Positions 48,001 through 64,000 of a stretch of 64,000 nucleotides of DNA are shown here, in pieces. Below the pieces are notes generated by a model. It was not told the origin of the DNA and did not search any database. It was given only the letters and a program-made list of their open reading frames with translations. Origin of the DNA: Aporrectodea caliginosa (Eukaryota; Annelida; Clitellata; Crassiclitellata; Lumbricidae); contig JACEVL010000419.1 in assembly GCA_020284085.1 (NCBI GenBank), forward strand, positions 460,001-524,000, given 5' to 3'. A program made the translations under genes and the position numbers. The first letter of the stretch is position 1; each line of letters opens with the position of its first letter.

Positions 48001-49469
48001 GCTATGACAACGTTTGTAATTATTCATGATGACCAGTGACCAATGACGTAAGCTGTAAGGTGTGTGGGGGGCAAAGAAGGGAAAACAGCATAACAGGAAG
48101 GAACAAGCGGTTTGACAAAGAGAATTATATATAATTTAACTTGACGCCAGGTCTATATGTATGGATTTTGCTTTTGAACAGGTTGCAAAAGGAATCTTTG
48201 AGATCAAGAAAGACAATCTACCAAATGCAAGAAAGTGTATGTAGCAAACAGTCCTTCGTGTTCTCTTATTTGTTACCAGTGCTAATCATGTATTAAGTAC
48301 GTTTTACTGTCCCAAACAAAACCATCCAGACAGATTGAAAGGACAAATGTTACATCTAGTTCTGGTAATGGTGGATCATTGACTGCTGCCTTCTACATTG
48401 CGAGAACAATGCCTTCTACATTACGATAAGTCTTCAACAAAAATGTGCAGTCTTGTTCTCCTAATTACACCTCAGAACAAATTCTGAAGCTGTCTTAAGT
48501 CACACCTATTCGGCGGATCTGTTAGACCTCTATGTTTAACGGCGTTCTCAAAGTTATGTTCTCAAAGGTTGCTTAGTAAGTAACCACAGACATACATTCA
48601 TTAACAGCAGAGCTATAAAGGTTTCCAGATTAGATTGGAAGTGTAGTAATTGAAGGTAGAGGTCACTGAAGATGATCAACAGTTCGGTTAAACCGAATGG
48701 AATCTTTGTGAACACGTTCTGATCTGTTCGTCTTTTCCAGTGGCCGACTCAATGCTCGAAGATATCTGGAAAGGGCCACAGGATACGATGCTGGCTCCCC
48801 GCTTGAGCAGAATCCGAGCTCCAACTCAAGTCATCTGGGGCCAGTACGACAGGGTACAATACAATAGAACTGCATTTGATACAATACAACTTTATCTAAT
48901 ACAATACAATACAACTGATACAATACAATGCATTTGATACAATAGAACTTCATCTAATACAATACAACTGAATTTAATATTGCCCTCCTTCCAAAGTTCA
49001 GATCCTGCAAGGGCAGATATTTCTTTCAAGATTTCTGCTTCATCTGTGTTCTTAGCCAACTCAGCCATAATGAGTACACTGACCGCACACTGTCGGTGGG
49101 ACGATGAGAGATGGTGAGGGAGAGGTCTGGTCGCCCGCCCTCATATGCTGAGGCTCAGAAAATGAAGTCACTAACACTTTATAGTATACCGATGGCTGCC
49201 TCTGGGGGATTAGCTGAAGGGACTGCTCTTCTCACTCTTCATAATGCCATATAATGCCATTTTAATTACATAATGTTTAAGTGTCTGAAGCAGAGTGTCT
49301 GGTTGTCGTCGTTTCTTTCCAGGTGGTTCATGTTTCTGGAGTGGAGGTTCTGAAAGCTGGACTGAAGAACTGCGTCAGCATAGACGTCGTTCAATGTGGA
49401 CATTCCATCTACATGGATGAACCAAAGAAACTGGCTGAACTTCTGGAACGGTTCATCGCTAGAGGCTGA
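39011..49469 (+). CDS. ABHD6: ABHD6-like alpha/beta-hydrolase, predicted inactive
   Basis: ABHD6 is a membrane monoacylglycerol lipase. Exons: 39011-39264, 39886-40048, 40630-40740, 41096-41228, 46253-46389, 48182-48236, 48741-48853, 49323-49469 (TGA); 370 aa. Exon 2 needs a GC donor (AAG|GCCAGT); a GT donor at 40039 would remove VAK. One N-terminal membrane anchor is visible (about 49-72, SVCAAAIFGSAVSTTWILY). The fold markers are PIVILVPGLAG, VEMPGG, LHLVGAATGGTIVG, TQVIWGQYD and VVQCGHSIYMDEP. Asp321 and His349 of the triad remain, but the nucleophile-elbow serine is Ala194 (GAATG instead of GXSXG, codon GCC at 41147-41149), and the oxyanion HG motif is PG. I infer a non-catalytic or altered-function member. 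It may be ABHD6 itself or a paralogue. Confidence 0.85.
39460..39605. repeat. (GGA)n microsatellite
   Basis: About 145 bp of GGA/GAG trinucleotide repeat in intron 1 of the ABHD6-like gene. Confidence 0.97.
41626..45916. repeat. 4.3-kb satellite of 13-bp GAGTTATTGAAAA units
   Basis: About 320-340 tandem units of GAGTTATTGAAAA with frequent 12-bp variants (GAGTTATTGAAA) and occasional 14-bp or rearranged units. The middle is the most uniform; both ends are diverged (TTGAAATGAGTTA, TTGAAAATAG). It occupies nearly all of intron 4 of the ABHD6-like gene. No long open frame exists in it. Confidence 0.98.
45958..46175 (+). repeat. tRNA-derived SINE, family C
   Basis: A tRNA-like head (GATAGCGCATTGGATAAGA as A-box region, GAGTTCGAGCACC as B box), a body TGTAGGCTGCTATTAGCGCC, then GTCTGTTCTGTTAGTAGTTA, ending in an ATT run (46170-46190). 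A broken copy in reverse orientation flanks the element at 52629-53035. Confidence 0.7.
46418..46885. repeat. 'CTAGATGTTTGCCCGTCCTA' repeat, copy 1
   Basis: Starts TACTAGATGTTTGCCCGTCC, continues with TAAGACGGTTAAATTTAGCG and a long C/T-rich body, and ends GCGCTCTCGTGCAAGACTTG ... CGCGCTATAAATTTTC. It lies in an ABHD6-like intron and shares its start with 47155-47930. Class unknown. Confidence 0.6.
46970..47015. repeat. Perfect-arm palindrome around a CRE-like TGACGTCA
   Basis: 14-bp perfect inverted arms TTCTTTGTGTGACG and CGTCACACAAAGAA surround an almost palindromic AT-rich centre (CACAATAATATTGTG). TGACGTCA at the left arm boundary equals the CREB/ATF site. It is more likely a transposon-end or cruciform structure than a regulatory element. 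Confidence 0.6.
47155..47930. repeat. 'CTAGATGTTTGCCCGTCCTA' repeat, copy 2
   Basis: Starts ACTAGATGTTTGCCCGTCCT then AAGACGGTAAGTTTAGGGAG. It contains three spaced copies of a block like CTCAAGCGCCCTCTAACGG with GGTGTCGTT, near 47425-47590. The end of the related element in reverse orientation is at about 62480-62755. Confidence 0.55.
48854..48975. repeat. ACAATACAACT minisatellite at ABHD6-like exon 7 donor
   Basis: Imperfect tandem copies of TTTGATACAATACAACT-type units start at the first base of the intron. The core ACAATACAACT is also the core of the 25-bp array at 10560-11059. Confidence 0.8.
48985..49240 (+). repeat. SINE family B body
   Basis: Shares GCCAACTCAGCCATAATGAG, GGTGGGACGATGAGA and CGCCCGCCCTCATATGCTGA with the reverse copy at 17900-18168. 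The head is only partly preserved (GTTCAGATCCTGCAAGGGC). Confidence 0.65.
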
Positions 49470-50263
49470 ACGAGAAACAGCGGAAGACAAAGTCATTTGA
49501 AAGTCGCTTGGATCGAGTAGTTGAATAGGGTTCATGCAATCCACTCTGTCACATGTCTGAATATACCCCAAGTGGTTACTTTTGACTGCTGAGAGCTGAG
49601 AGGGATCTTTGAAGTTGAAGGCTGTTATCAGCTACAGTTGTTATGTAACAACACTTGTTGATCTGTAACCATTTAAACTTCTTCTGTAATCGTTTCAACT
49701 GAATATAATGATCACTGACTTTGTTACCAAGTTATAACCAACGAACCTGATTTTGTTAATAAGTTACTAACATATAATACAGTCCTAGTCAGACTTCCAC
49801 TCATGCTGACTAAGTCCAACATATAAACAGTTGTCAGTCATAAAATGTCCCAAGACATTGTTAAAAATGCCAGATGTTCTTTGAAATGACTTGTTTTCAT
49901 GTTCTGTGTAAAACAAACAAAACAACCGTGAAACATAAACTTGAAAAGTGATCGGGTGAGAAACTTCTTAGTGCTTTCGCACTGGAAAGAAATTCATCAG
50001 AGCAGAGACTGAGCAACTCTTGTCGTTAAAGAGTTAACCGTTCAATCTGAAGCATCTTGTATCTCTTTTCAATTGTTACTACAGTACACTGGAGTCCAGA
50101 GTTCATCTGGCTAACACTAGATCATTGTTTATCTGGTAGATGTCACTTCAACTTCTGCCGTAGAAGTTCTTGCAGTTCGCGTCGTCTTCTGCCATCTTAA
50201 GATGGGGCTTCTCTAGTTGCCTCAAAGTCTGTGGTCTCTGCAGACGGAAGCTCGTGGATGACG
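49470..50263. other. Spacer with no gene seen
   Basis: Between the ABHD6-like stop and the 3' end of the TRADD-N-like gene (convergent). It must hold the two 3' UTRs; I found no exact AATAAA for either and no repeat family. Confidence 0.5.
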
Positions 50264-51970
50264 TCATCGTCTTTTAGTTGTCAGCTGAGGATATTGGAGG
50301 TAGAGCAGACGAAACCCTACAAAAGAAACAACCAGCAACAAAAGGATCGTTAGATGCAGTCTATGGTACGGTTAATCAATTGCCCACATCGAGTCCATTG
50401 CCAGGCCACAGTGCAAGACCACTCAGGTCCAAAGAATGGGACCGTGTGGTTTGAATGCTTTTACCGACAGAATCATGGTTTGGGTTTGAAAGGATCTATT
50501 AGTTAAAGAGCTAAACTAGAAAAACATCCACACAACCATCATTTGGAAACTACATATGCGACACTTTAACACAGAGCATCATCATCATCATCATCAGCAG
50601 CAAGCGCCTGTCTTGAGTTATGCTAACATGTCCATGTGAATCTTTACCAGTCATCCAGGTCCAAGTGTACCTTGGCCATCCGACTGGTCACTTCCAGCTC
50701 TCCTTGGAGGGTAGGAGATGAGGGCTTGGAGCACCCTATCGAGATCGCACGTACCAAAACCCTCAGAGATGTCTCTGACCATTTAACCCTTTAACGACGA
50801 GCGTGTACTAAAATGTATGGGAAACCATAGGCAGCTCATCGTTAAAGGGTTAAGAATCAACATCAATGCATTTAGTGAAGCGTCTTATCTCAAACGACGA
50901 CTGACCTGCGAATCGGAATTTCCTCTTGCACTCTTCATAATTGTAGATCTTGACGTCGGCTGAAACGGGTCCGAGCGGAAGATGAAGCTCATCAAAGTAC
51001 AGCTGTAGCTCATCCTGTAGTTTCCCCGACTGATATTGCGCCCAGATCTCGTCGAGTTCCTCCATTGACCGACAGTAGACGGTTATAGGGATGCGAGCGC
51101 CCTGCTGTGAGTAGAGTAGAGACGCTCTGTCTTCCTTCAGCTGCAGCAACAGATCCGTGTAGTGCGTGAACTGTTTGCGTTCTCTGCTGAGTGGAGCAGA
51201 TTTCTTGGAGATGAGTCGGCCGAGAGTGTGAATGATGCTGTTCGTGAAGAAACCGCGTTCGTCTGGGGTCAGTCTGTGCGTTGATGCCTCTGCGCTGACC
51301 CCTCGGTAGCGCAGCTGGAGACAGATCGTCAGCGGATGACCTGGAAAAAGTCAGGGTTAGCGACATACAGGTGAACCAACGTTACCTGTTGTCATCAACA
51401 GTCCTCAAATGTTACAGAACGGTTTTCTCGGTCTTGCTAGTATATCGTTCTACAAGGCTTGCGATTAAACCAGTCAATTTGAACATCCACAGATTTGGCA
51501 AAATAGCAAAAAAGGTGCTATATAAATATCAGATTTACACCACATTACAACTGTTGGCCGCTCAGTGTGATCGTGTTTTACATTAGTAACTTCTGTGGCG
51601 CCTATTTCTAATGCACAAGGTAGCATCAACCGATGGAGCACCAAATAACAAATCGTAATGAGGTCAATATCAAGATCAGTCTGCTAAGTGTGAGAGGTGG
51701 CCTGTGGTGGAGGAGAACCCTGTTAAATGGTTACTGGAAATCAAGGGGTCTATTAAGTGTGTCATAGTAAAGAAGAGTCTGCTGCATACCAAAAGGTCTT
51801 TCTGGATCCAGACGAAACGAAGGCATACAAAGGTTATCCGTGCCACCGCCGGCTAAATCGACTCTCTCCTGTACGGTCAAGCTGGGTCCGCCATTGACTA
51901 CATCTGCTGTGGCCCCCGTAGGTGTTGAGGTCCGATCGGGGAATGGGTTCGAATCACCCTTTTGAGACAT
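50264..51970 (-). CDS. 222-aa protein, possible TRADD-N-like domain
   Basis: Exons in transcript order: 51970-51790, 51340-50906, 50316-50264 (TGA); 669 bp, all GT-AG and in phase. The first 60 residues are low complexity (NPFPDRTSTPTGATADVVNG). The rest is a compact alpha/beta segment: strand LTICLQLRYRG, helix DERGFFTNSIIHTLGRLI, strand ARIPITVYCRS, helix ELDEIWAQYQSGKLQDELQL, strand VSADVKIYNYEE, then FRLLYLQYP. Order and spacing resemble the N-terminal domain of TRADD (strand, AYREGALRAALQ-type helix, strand), which in vertebrates binds TRAF2. That link is weak pattern matching. No death domain follows. If not TRADD-N, it is an unrecognised small conserved-looking protein. It is head-to-head with the KY-stalk gene. 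Confidence 0.75.
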
Positions 51971-52434
51971 CCCTCCCTCCTGGGAGACGTGCGTTGGATC
52001 ACACTGACCGTAGCCTACGTCTGTCGGCCCTGGTTTATCGCAAGAAGGCAGGTTTTGACCGTATATCAGCTGTAATAATGATTTGATTTGCTAAAATAAA
52101 CCAGCATCACAAACAATGTAAAGTTGTTTATTTGAATTTACGATCGATATCATCTGAACTCTGTAAACTCGACGAATTTCGGTTTTTTATTCGCTCGGTT
52201 ACAACGCACGAACGACGAAGCAATGGATGTAAACAACAGCACGTGATATATTTAATATTATAATACGTCTCAACAGTGCGACCACTCTCCATTTTATGAA
52301 ATCCCAAGCTCTTGCCAGATAGATCCCAAGATTTGCCAAAAGTGTTAAAACAAATCCCAAGTCAATGAAAATAATAATAATAATAATAATATAATAAATA
52401 TTATAATAATAATAATATCTTTTCTTTAATAAGC

Positions 52435-53080
52435 GCCTGACAAACGCACTGCGCTGTACATTTACATGTTATGCAATTGAAATCTTAACTACTAACAGAA
52501 CAGACAGCTTGCAATACAGTGGTTCTACTTCTAACACAGACTAAACGTCTTCTGAACCACTTAAAACCCTTGTTATGTTATGTTATGTTATGTTAATACA
52601 ACGGCGCTAATAGCAGCCTACAAACATAGGGGCCGTCCATAAAGTACGTCACGCTATTTTTGACCATTTACCCCCCTATCCCCTGTCACAAACTGTCACA
52701 AAACTCGGACCCCCTCTAAAGTACGTCACACTTTCGAACATAGAAATAATAATACTTCCAAAAGCAAGGCTAATACATAAAGAAGGCTTCGCAACAGCAT
52801 TATTACTAGCGCTCCTAGCGAGAGGAATCGTCAAAAACACATTCAGGAGATATGCATTTCATGCTATTTTGACATAAAACTCATTAAAATGTTTCAGAAA
52901 ATTTTTGAAAATTATTTTTAAAGCTATGAAATTCTACTAAAAAATAAAAAATAAATTATAAATAAAATTTTAAAAATAAATGTGTGACGTCACACATGGC
53001 CTGACCCCCCTCCCCCTGTCACAAACTGTCACACTAGAAACCTTTCGGTCTCTGTGCCAGATGTTATCCAATGCGCCACG
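52435..53080 (-). repeat. SINE family C, split by a MITE
   Basis: The reverse SINE C body occupies about 52435-52628 (CACTGCGCTGTACATTTACA, TCTTAACTACTAACAGAACA, GGCGCTAATAGCAGCCTACA). The head resumes at about 53036-53080 (GCCAGATGTTATCCAATGCG) after the MITE. About 30 bp of the SINE, including the B box, is lost at the junction. Confidence 0.65.
52629..53035. mobile_element. GGGGCCGTCC MITE, truncated copy in a SINE
   Basis: The inverse of 37608-38063, starting GGGGCCGTCCATAAAGTACG and retaining most of the interior. The far end stops at CTGTCACAAACTGTCACACT, about 45 bp short of the full terminus. It is nested in SINE C. Confidence 0.8.
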
Positions 53081-53386
53081 TTATTGAAAAGGAAAGCGTT
53101 GTGATGAAACATGAAATGCGTTTTAACTTTTAACAATCACAATTATTTTAACTTGTTTGGTAGACTCTGCATGTTTCACTAGTGCCGACCTGTTAAGGCC
53201 AGCAAGTGATTTGAGTTATTTTATGAGGTTAATTATTATTGTTGAGTAAACCATACAAGTGACGTCAGAAGAATACCGTAATTAATACGTCATTGATTTT
53301 GCTGTTGTGTATACGTCACGAATATGTGTAAACAGTCTTTTAAAAGTAATTGATCGGTGGAAGGTGGAAAATAATACTCGTCTGAG

Positions 53387-56300
53387 ATGGATCTGAAGGC
53401 GGATGTGATGGTCTTTTCGGAGGCGGCACACGAAGACTTTGGAACGACAGCGGCGGCCGAGGACCTGAGGGTCCGCGCTCTGTCGCATTCCTCTGGCTGC
53501 ATCCATCGCATCAAAAGAGGAAAGTTGAGGGAACTGGCGATGAAAATACCCCAATCATGCGAAGTCTTAACCCATCTCTACTTCTACCCTGCACACACTG
53601 AACTCTATCTTTGCGACGATTACGCCTTTATTAACCGAATGGGAAACCGAGCTCTGTTCCGACTGCGATTTCCCCACTCCGGTTACTACGCCTTCAAGAT
53701 CTACGCCAGACGAGGTCGCTGCGAAGGACCGTGGCCGAACGTATTCAACTACGTCATCGAGGTACTTGAGGCGGACGACTTGGTACTTCCGTTCCCCGTT
53801 CCCGTCGAATGCTACGACCACGAAGAGGGATTTGAACTGAGGGAACCAGAGGTTCGTTATCTGCCCAGCCATACGAAGGTCTTTTTCAATCTGTGGGTTC
53901 CTGGAGCGAAGCATGTGCTTGTCATCAGTGAAGGGAAGAGGACTGGACTGGTTCGGGATGGAGGTCCCAGCGACACTTGGACTGCGGATGTTAGAACAAA
54001 CAGTCCAGGATCGGAATTAAGAGTCGCTGCAGAGTTCATCGGAGGAGGAGAGACAAAACTTTTGACAATTCTGTTGCTTTATGAGGTTAGTATATGGTCA
54101 ACCATTTGTCAGAGCTTCTGCACAGTCTTCCTACTATTCTATTCTATTCTATTTACGGACTTATAAAGCGCCTCTCACAGTACAACCTAATCAGAGGCGC
54201 TTCCAGTGGAAGGGCCCTCGAAAAGAAAAGTCTTAAGGGAATGAGCAGAAACAGTAGTGCCCCCAAATAACATCACATGATCACAGCACAAGTTATAGGA
54301 GGAAGATCATTCCACAGCAAAGGGCCAACAGAGGCATAGGCACTATATGTCTGTGTTTATGAATTCTACTACAGTGAACCAAGACCAGTGGTTTATTTGT
54401 GTTTTTGTGTTGTGGCCACAAGCAAGGGCAATACCAAGTTAATTGGGTCACTATTTGCTACTTCAGAATTTGTGAAAATAGTCTTTACAAACAATTAACA
54501 TAAACCAAAGCTCTGTTACCCAAAGGAACTTTGTAATTTTTGTACAGGTCACGACAGGAAAGTTATTCCTAGAAATCGTTTTGGTGAGATTTATTCCTAT
54601 TATTGAAGTGTATTCTTCTTTGACATTCAGGTTGTGCAGTCGGACAGGAACAAAGAAGAGACAGAATCTGGAGGAGCAATTTCCAAACATGCGTCTCCTA
54701 ATTCATACAGATTAAAGACTCCAGAGTCTGAGAAGAACACACAGCAAGGAACCGATCTGGAAGATGGAGACCGTTCTTTAACAAAGTCTCAACTGCGTTC
54801 TTTCGGCAACGAACAAACGGAAAACGAGTCAAAGAACAAGACTCAGAAGAGTTTTGCAATTGGAGAAGATGAACTGCTGAGAAAAACGACTCAGAAGAAA
54901 GAAACAGATGACGTCAGAGCAGGTTGCAAACGATTTCACATTTTGCATCTAATTTTCACATCTACAATTTTTTGGAATAAATTGCAGTGTAGCACAGTTT
55001 AATTAAACAGTACGTTTAAGGCTCTCTTGATGCAGTAAAACGATATGAATGTTAGGCCTATGTGGTACGAGGTTGCATGATTTAGGTCAAATGCCTCATA
55101 GGACACAACCATGCGACAGAACTTCAATCGAACAGTGCTGAGCAATTATTGTGCATAAAGGACTTGCTTAAGGTCCCTACATGGTATGTAACTGCCTCAA
55201 TGGAGGCTCGAACCCGTACTCTCCATGTTAGAGACCAAGTGCTCTCTATCCATTCGACTGTTGTAACCTATAATATAGGTTTCTTCGGTCTGCAGTAAAA
55301 AATGGGCGGGGGGGGCTCTGGATGTGACATAAGTATTTTAGGTACATACATGTACTGTGGTATAATGTATTTAGAGAGCAAGCTTTTACACAATGTCACA
55401 TTTTTCTGAAACTAAACAAGTGAAGGTCAAATGAAGGTGGCCTTCAGGTTTCAGATGTGTAAGCCTCTTAAGACCAAGCGTTTTGGACTCGAGAGATTTC
55501 ACGGCTGAAATAGGTCAGTTTGCCATTTAGACCTAGTCCAAGGTAGAGCATTTGTTAATTTCTTGTAAATGACGGGAGGTCAATGTGCCTCTGCTGTTGT
55601 GTTTTTTCCAGACCTTATGGAAAGCATCAGATCTCGTAAGCTGGACAGACTGGAGCGGGCCATTTCCATCATACACAAACTACGCTTGTCAACAGAGCTG
55701 GAAAAGGAACTGAAAGTTGCACGCAACACCGTCGAAGGTCTCCAGCGATTGGAGAATCTGCGAGATGCCATTCTGCTGCTGGATGCGACTGCACTGGCAG
55801 AGGTCCGTCGCTACTCTCAGCCTCCTCCACTTGTACATGACATCATGGTCGCAGTGCTTCTGCTCCTTGGTCACGACGAAGGACAGACGAGGGTCAGTCA
55901 TTCTTTGTACAAAGGACAATAATATGCTCCTGAGGTTTAGCTGCTAGCTCTAGCAGAACATCTGATAGCTCTTGTAGTTGTACATTTATATAGTGCCACT
56001 CAAAGAACAGAGAGAGGCACTCTCTGTGCAGCCTACATGATATACAAATGTAATTCAGAATGTCAATATTACCACATCAGTTAGCAAAACAATTGACAGT
56101 GAACTAGAAGAAGAGTCACCGACCTGTGGTAGTCCCATGGACACACCAGTGAAGCCAACCGATGGATTCCTATCGACATATGATGGCTTCTACTTATTTG
56201 TGTTCAGAGTCTCTGGACCAAGTTGTGATGGTTGATCAGTCGTCTGATTTTTTTGGTCTCTTGAATACGATGCAAGCTAAAGGAAATGCACCTAACCTAT

Positions 56301-57486
56301 GTATGCATGTATATATGGCTGCAGAAGTTGATCAGTTTCATGTAGATCATACTCATCGTTGTCTTCTTAATGGTCAGAATGAAGAGTAGCTGTGATCATC
56401 ATCAGAGGGGAAATCTTGTGTTCTTAGAAATGGTCCAACTGCCAGAAGCTGTGCAACACTCTCGGTCGCAGTGGACTCAAGAAGAAGATCCAGGAATTTG
56501 ACCTTGAGACGGTTCATCCGGAGATCTTGGGAAGGGCGTGGCAGATCGTCCGTGATGTCAACGTCTCCGATGTCGTCCAGATCAGCCAGGGAGCATCGTC
56601 ATTCTACTCATGGGTAGGTTCCATCAGTCTATCAACTTAGAGAACCTCCCTCTATTTGTTCAGCTGATGTCATGTTAATCTCCTTGCTCTCGACTCGAGG
56701 TGTCTGCTCTGCTTTCTTCAGTTGCTTTTGGCTCTCATCAAATGCATTCTGTGTCTTTCTTCATCTTCATCCAATTCCTTCTGTCTGGCCTACTTACAGG
56801 GTTGCCACAAGATTAATGAAACAAAAATCCATTACATTTGTCCATGACTCTTAAGACTTATTCTAGACGAAAAAGGACCTTTTTTCTAATTGTTTTATCG
56901 ACATTATTGTTTATTGAAATCGCTCTCCTTAAAACCTATTTCATCTCTCGGGGTTCTCGCACTTCAATTTTACTGAATGGCCACGGCTGTGAGCAGCGCC
57001 ATATAAATTACTAATTCCATTACATTACAATCACATTTCATAACATTTTTTTATCGAAAATTTATGATTATAAATATGTCTGTTAGTGACTTTCCATGAC
57101 CTGTAGCTAATATTTAAAAATTCCAGGACTCTCCAGGACTTTTGGAAAACGCCTGTTTCCAGGCCTTAAATGTTTCAAAGTCTAATTTCATGACTGGAAC
57201 CCACTTTTTCTCTGTACTTAGCTCTTAAATTGCCATCAACAATTGTCTGTGAAAAGGAAACTTGAATGGAACCCAACGATTGTTTATAATGTTTAACAGT
57301 GGCTGTGCTTTACATATATCATTCTATCCCATTTCACCCTGTGGTTATGTTGATGGAAAAGTGCTTTGTATGTCAAAGGTCGCTGGTCTGTACAAAGAAT
57401 ACAGTGAGATCCGTGGAAATCACGAAACACCGGAGCCAGCCAACAGAAAACGTCAGAAGGAGATTCTCTCCAATCGCTCCTCCTAG
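53387..57486 (+). CDS. KY/hillarin-type domain fused to dynein stalk MTBD
   Basis: Exons: 53387-54085, 54631-54922, 55612-55892, 56428-56613, 57379-57486 (TAG); 1566 bp, 521 aa, all GT-AG and in phase. Residues about 40-233 resemble the beta-rich C-terminal domain of kyphoscoliosis peptidase (KY)/hillarin proteins (RALFRLRFPHSGYYAFKIYA, CEGPWPNVFNYVIEV). Residues 234-330 are a polar, probably disordered linker. Residues about 331-395 form a coiled coil (IRSRKLDRLERAISIIHKL), and about 386-497 match the dynein heavy-chain stalk microtubule-binding region: LLDATALAEVRRYSQPPP, VAVLLLLG, KWSNCQKLC, HPEILGRAWQIV, VSQ-like VVQISQGASSFYSW. There is no transglutaminase core and no AAA motor. An in-frame TAA lies 15 bp upstream of the ATG, so the start is sound unless an unseen 5' exon is spliced in. 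Confidence 0.8.
54145..54350. repeat. Dispersed repeat with TTATAAAGCGCC start
   Basis: Begins TTATAAAGCGCCTCTCACAG and continues AGAGGCGCTTCCAGTGG, GGAAGATCATTCCACAGC. It lies in intron 1 of the KY-stalk gene and is related to 2270-2560. Confidence 0.4.
55110..55272 (-). repeat. tRNA-derived SINE, family A
   Basis: A reverse copy with GCTGAGCAATTATTGTGCAT, GGACTTGCTTAAGGTCCC and GGCTCGAACCCGTACTCTCC, in intron 2 of the KY-stalk gene. Confidence 0.65.
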
Positions 57487-58183
57487 GAAATGATCTCTCC
57501 ATCGAAAAAGCGACAGAAACCAATTCCAATCAGGAAGTGATGAACCGCCATCTTCCTTTTGATCTCTAATTCTCATCTCATCTATGAAATAACTCTGAAT
57601 TTGTCTGATTGGCGGCACATTCTCGTTGCAGTGACTTTTTGATTTCAAGGACCCAAAACTGTTATTTAACGTATAAAATTCAGATTGAACGGACATTTTA
57701 GCAGTTTTAGCTGCCAGAGAAAGTTCTTCTGCACATCAGCAGTAGTAACATTCACTGCTTTTACAATGAATATCTTCTGAATTAATTAAAACACATTTAG
57801 ACTGACTTTCAAAACAAGTTTTGTTAATGTAACACATCGTAAATATGTCTAGCCTTGTCAAACAAGAGACTAGAGAGTGTTAAACTTAAACAGTTAAACT
57901 TAGTATTACGTATGAAACAGATACTACACATTTGCAAAGTAGAAAACAGAACTAATGAGATCATCCAATGTAGATTTAAAATTTAGAAGTCACAGTTTTG
58001 TGGAAAAGGAAAATAAACACGCCTTGAAATGCAAAGAAAACGACAGTGTGCACTGAAGGTCTACTAGTCCTGAGAAAGCAGAGACTGTAGATGGTTTCTG
58101 TTGAGACATTGTGAGACAGCTAAGTTGTTGAGTTTAGGCGACGATGATGACGGTGACGCCGACGCTGTCGTCAGTCACATCGA
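57487..58183. other. Convergent 3' ends of KY-stalk and enolase genes
   Basis: Holds the 3' UTR of the KY-stalk gene (poly(A) signal at 58012) and, on the other strand, that of enolase. No further gene or repeat is seen. Confidence 0.55.
58012..58017 (+). promoter_or_regulatory. Poly(A) signal of the KY-stalk gene
   Basis: AATAAA about 525 bp after the stop codon; the first good signal on this strand in the spacer. Confidence 0.55.
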
Positions 58184-63857
<5,674 letters not shown>

Positions 63858-64000
63858 CTACAACAGAAACACAAGAACACACTCTCCTACATCATCCTAT
63901 ATTATGTGCAAAGTAAAACCGGATAAAGTCCATACAGAGGCGCCACATAAATCTTTCTGTTCTCAGTGACTACAAGTCTACAACATACATATAATCACAC

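Overview
This is nuclear DNA from an animal. Every recognisable gene is split into short exons with GT-AG introns, and the products are animal families: SNAP-25, SART1, TMEM127, ABHD6, a KY/dynein-stalk protein and enolase. Introns and spacers are full of microsatellites, tRNA-derived SINEs and short DNA transposons. Intron sizes and repeat style suggest a (probably marine) invertebrate bilaterian, but I cannot place the species. Many of the longest open frames are translated simple repeats and are not genes.

Layout. (1) 1-5.2 kb: intergenic, with one hAT-type MITE and simple repeats. (2) 5.25-16.15 kb, minus: a complete SNAP-25 gene whose exon sizes match vertebrate SNAP25 where I could compare, but with exon 4 present in two different 49-bp versions. 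Its introns hold a nested pair of hAT-like elements, another hAT MITE, SINEs and a perfect 20 x 25 bp array. (3) 16.2-21.6 kb: gene-poor spacer with a possible membrane microprotein. (4) 21.6-34.5 kb, plus: complete SART1/SNU66 (17 coding exons, 784 aa). (5) 35.4-37.3 kb, minus: TMEM127 with a long N-terminal extension. (6) 39.0-49.5 kb, plus: an ABHD6-like lipase whose catalytic serine is alanine; intron 4 carries a 4.3-kb 13-bp satellite. (7) 50.3-52.0 kb, minus: a 222-aa protein, possibly TRADD-N-like. (8) 53.4-57.5 kb, plus: a protein joining a KY/hillarin-type C-terminal domain to a dynein microtubule-binding stalk. (9) 58.2-63.9 kb, minus: the 3' part of an enolase gene with an active-site His-to-Asp change and an apparent 1-nt frameshift; the gene runs out of the window.

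The genes do not form one pathway: vesicle fusion, splicing, endolysosomal membrane protein, lipid hydrolase family, signalling adaptor-like, cytoskeleton and glycolysis. SNAP-25 and SART1 are divergent. SART1 and TMEM127 are convergent, as are the KY-stalk gene and enolase. TMEM127 is head-to-head with ABHD6, and the TRADD-N-like gene is head-to-head with the KY-stalk gene.

The most interesting items are the alternative exon 4 of SNAP-25, the ABHD6-like pseudoenzyme, the KY-dynein-stalk fusion, the altered enolase, and six DNA transposons whose 8-bp target duplications can still be read. All exon models come from reading frames and splice-site consensus; no transcript or database search was available.
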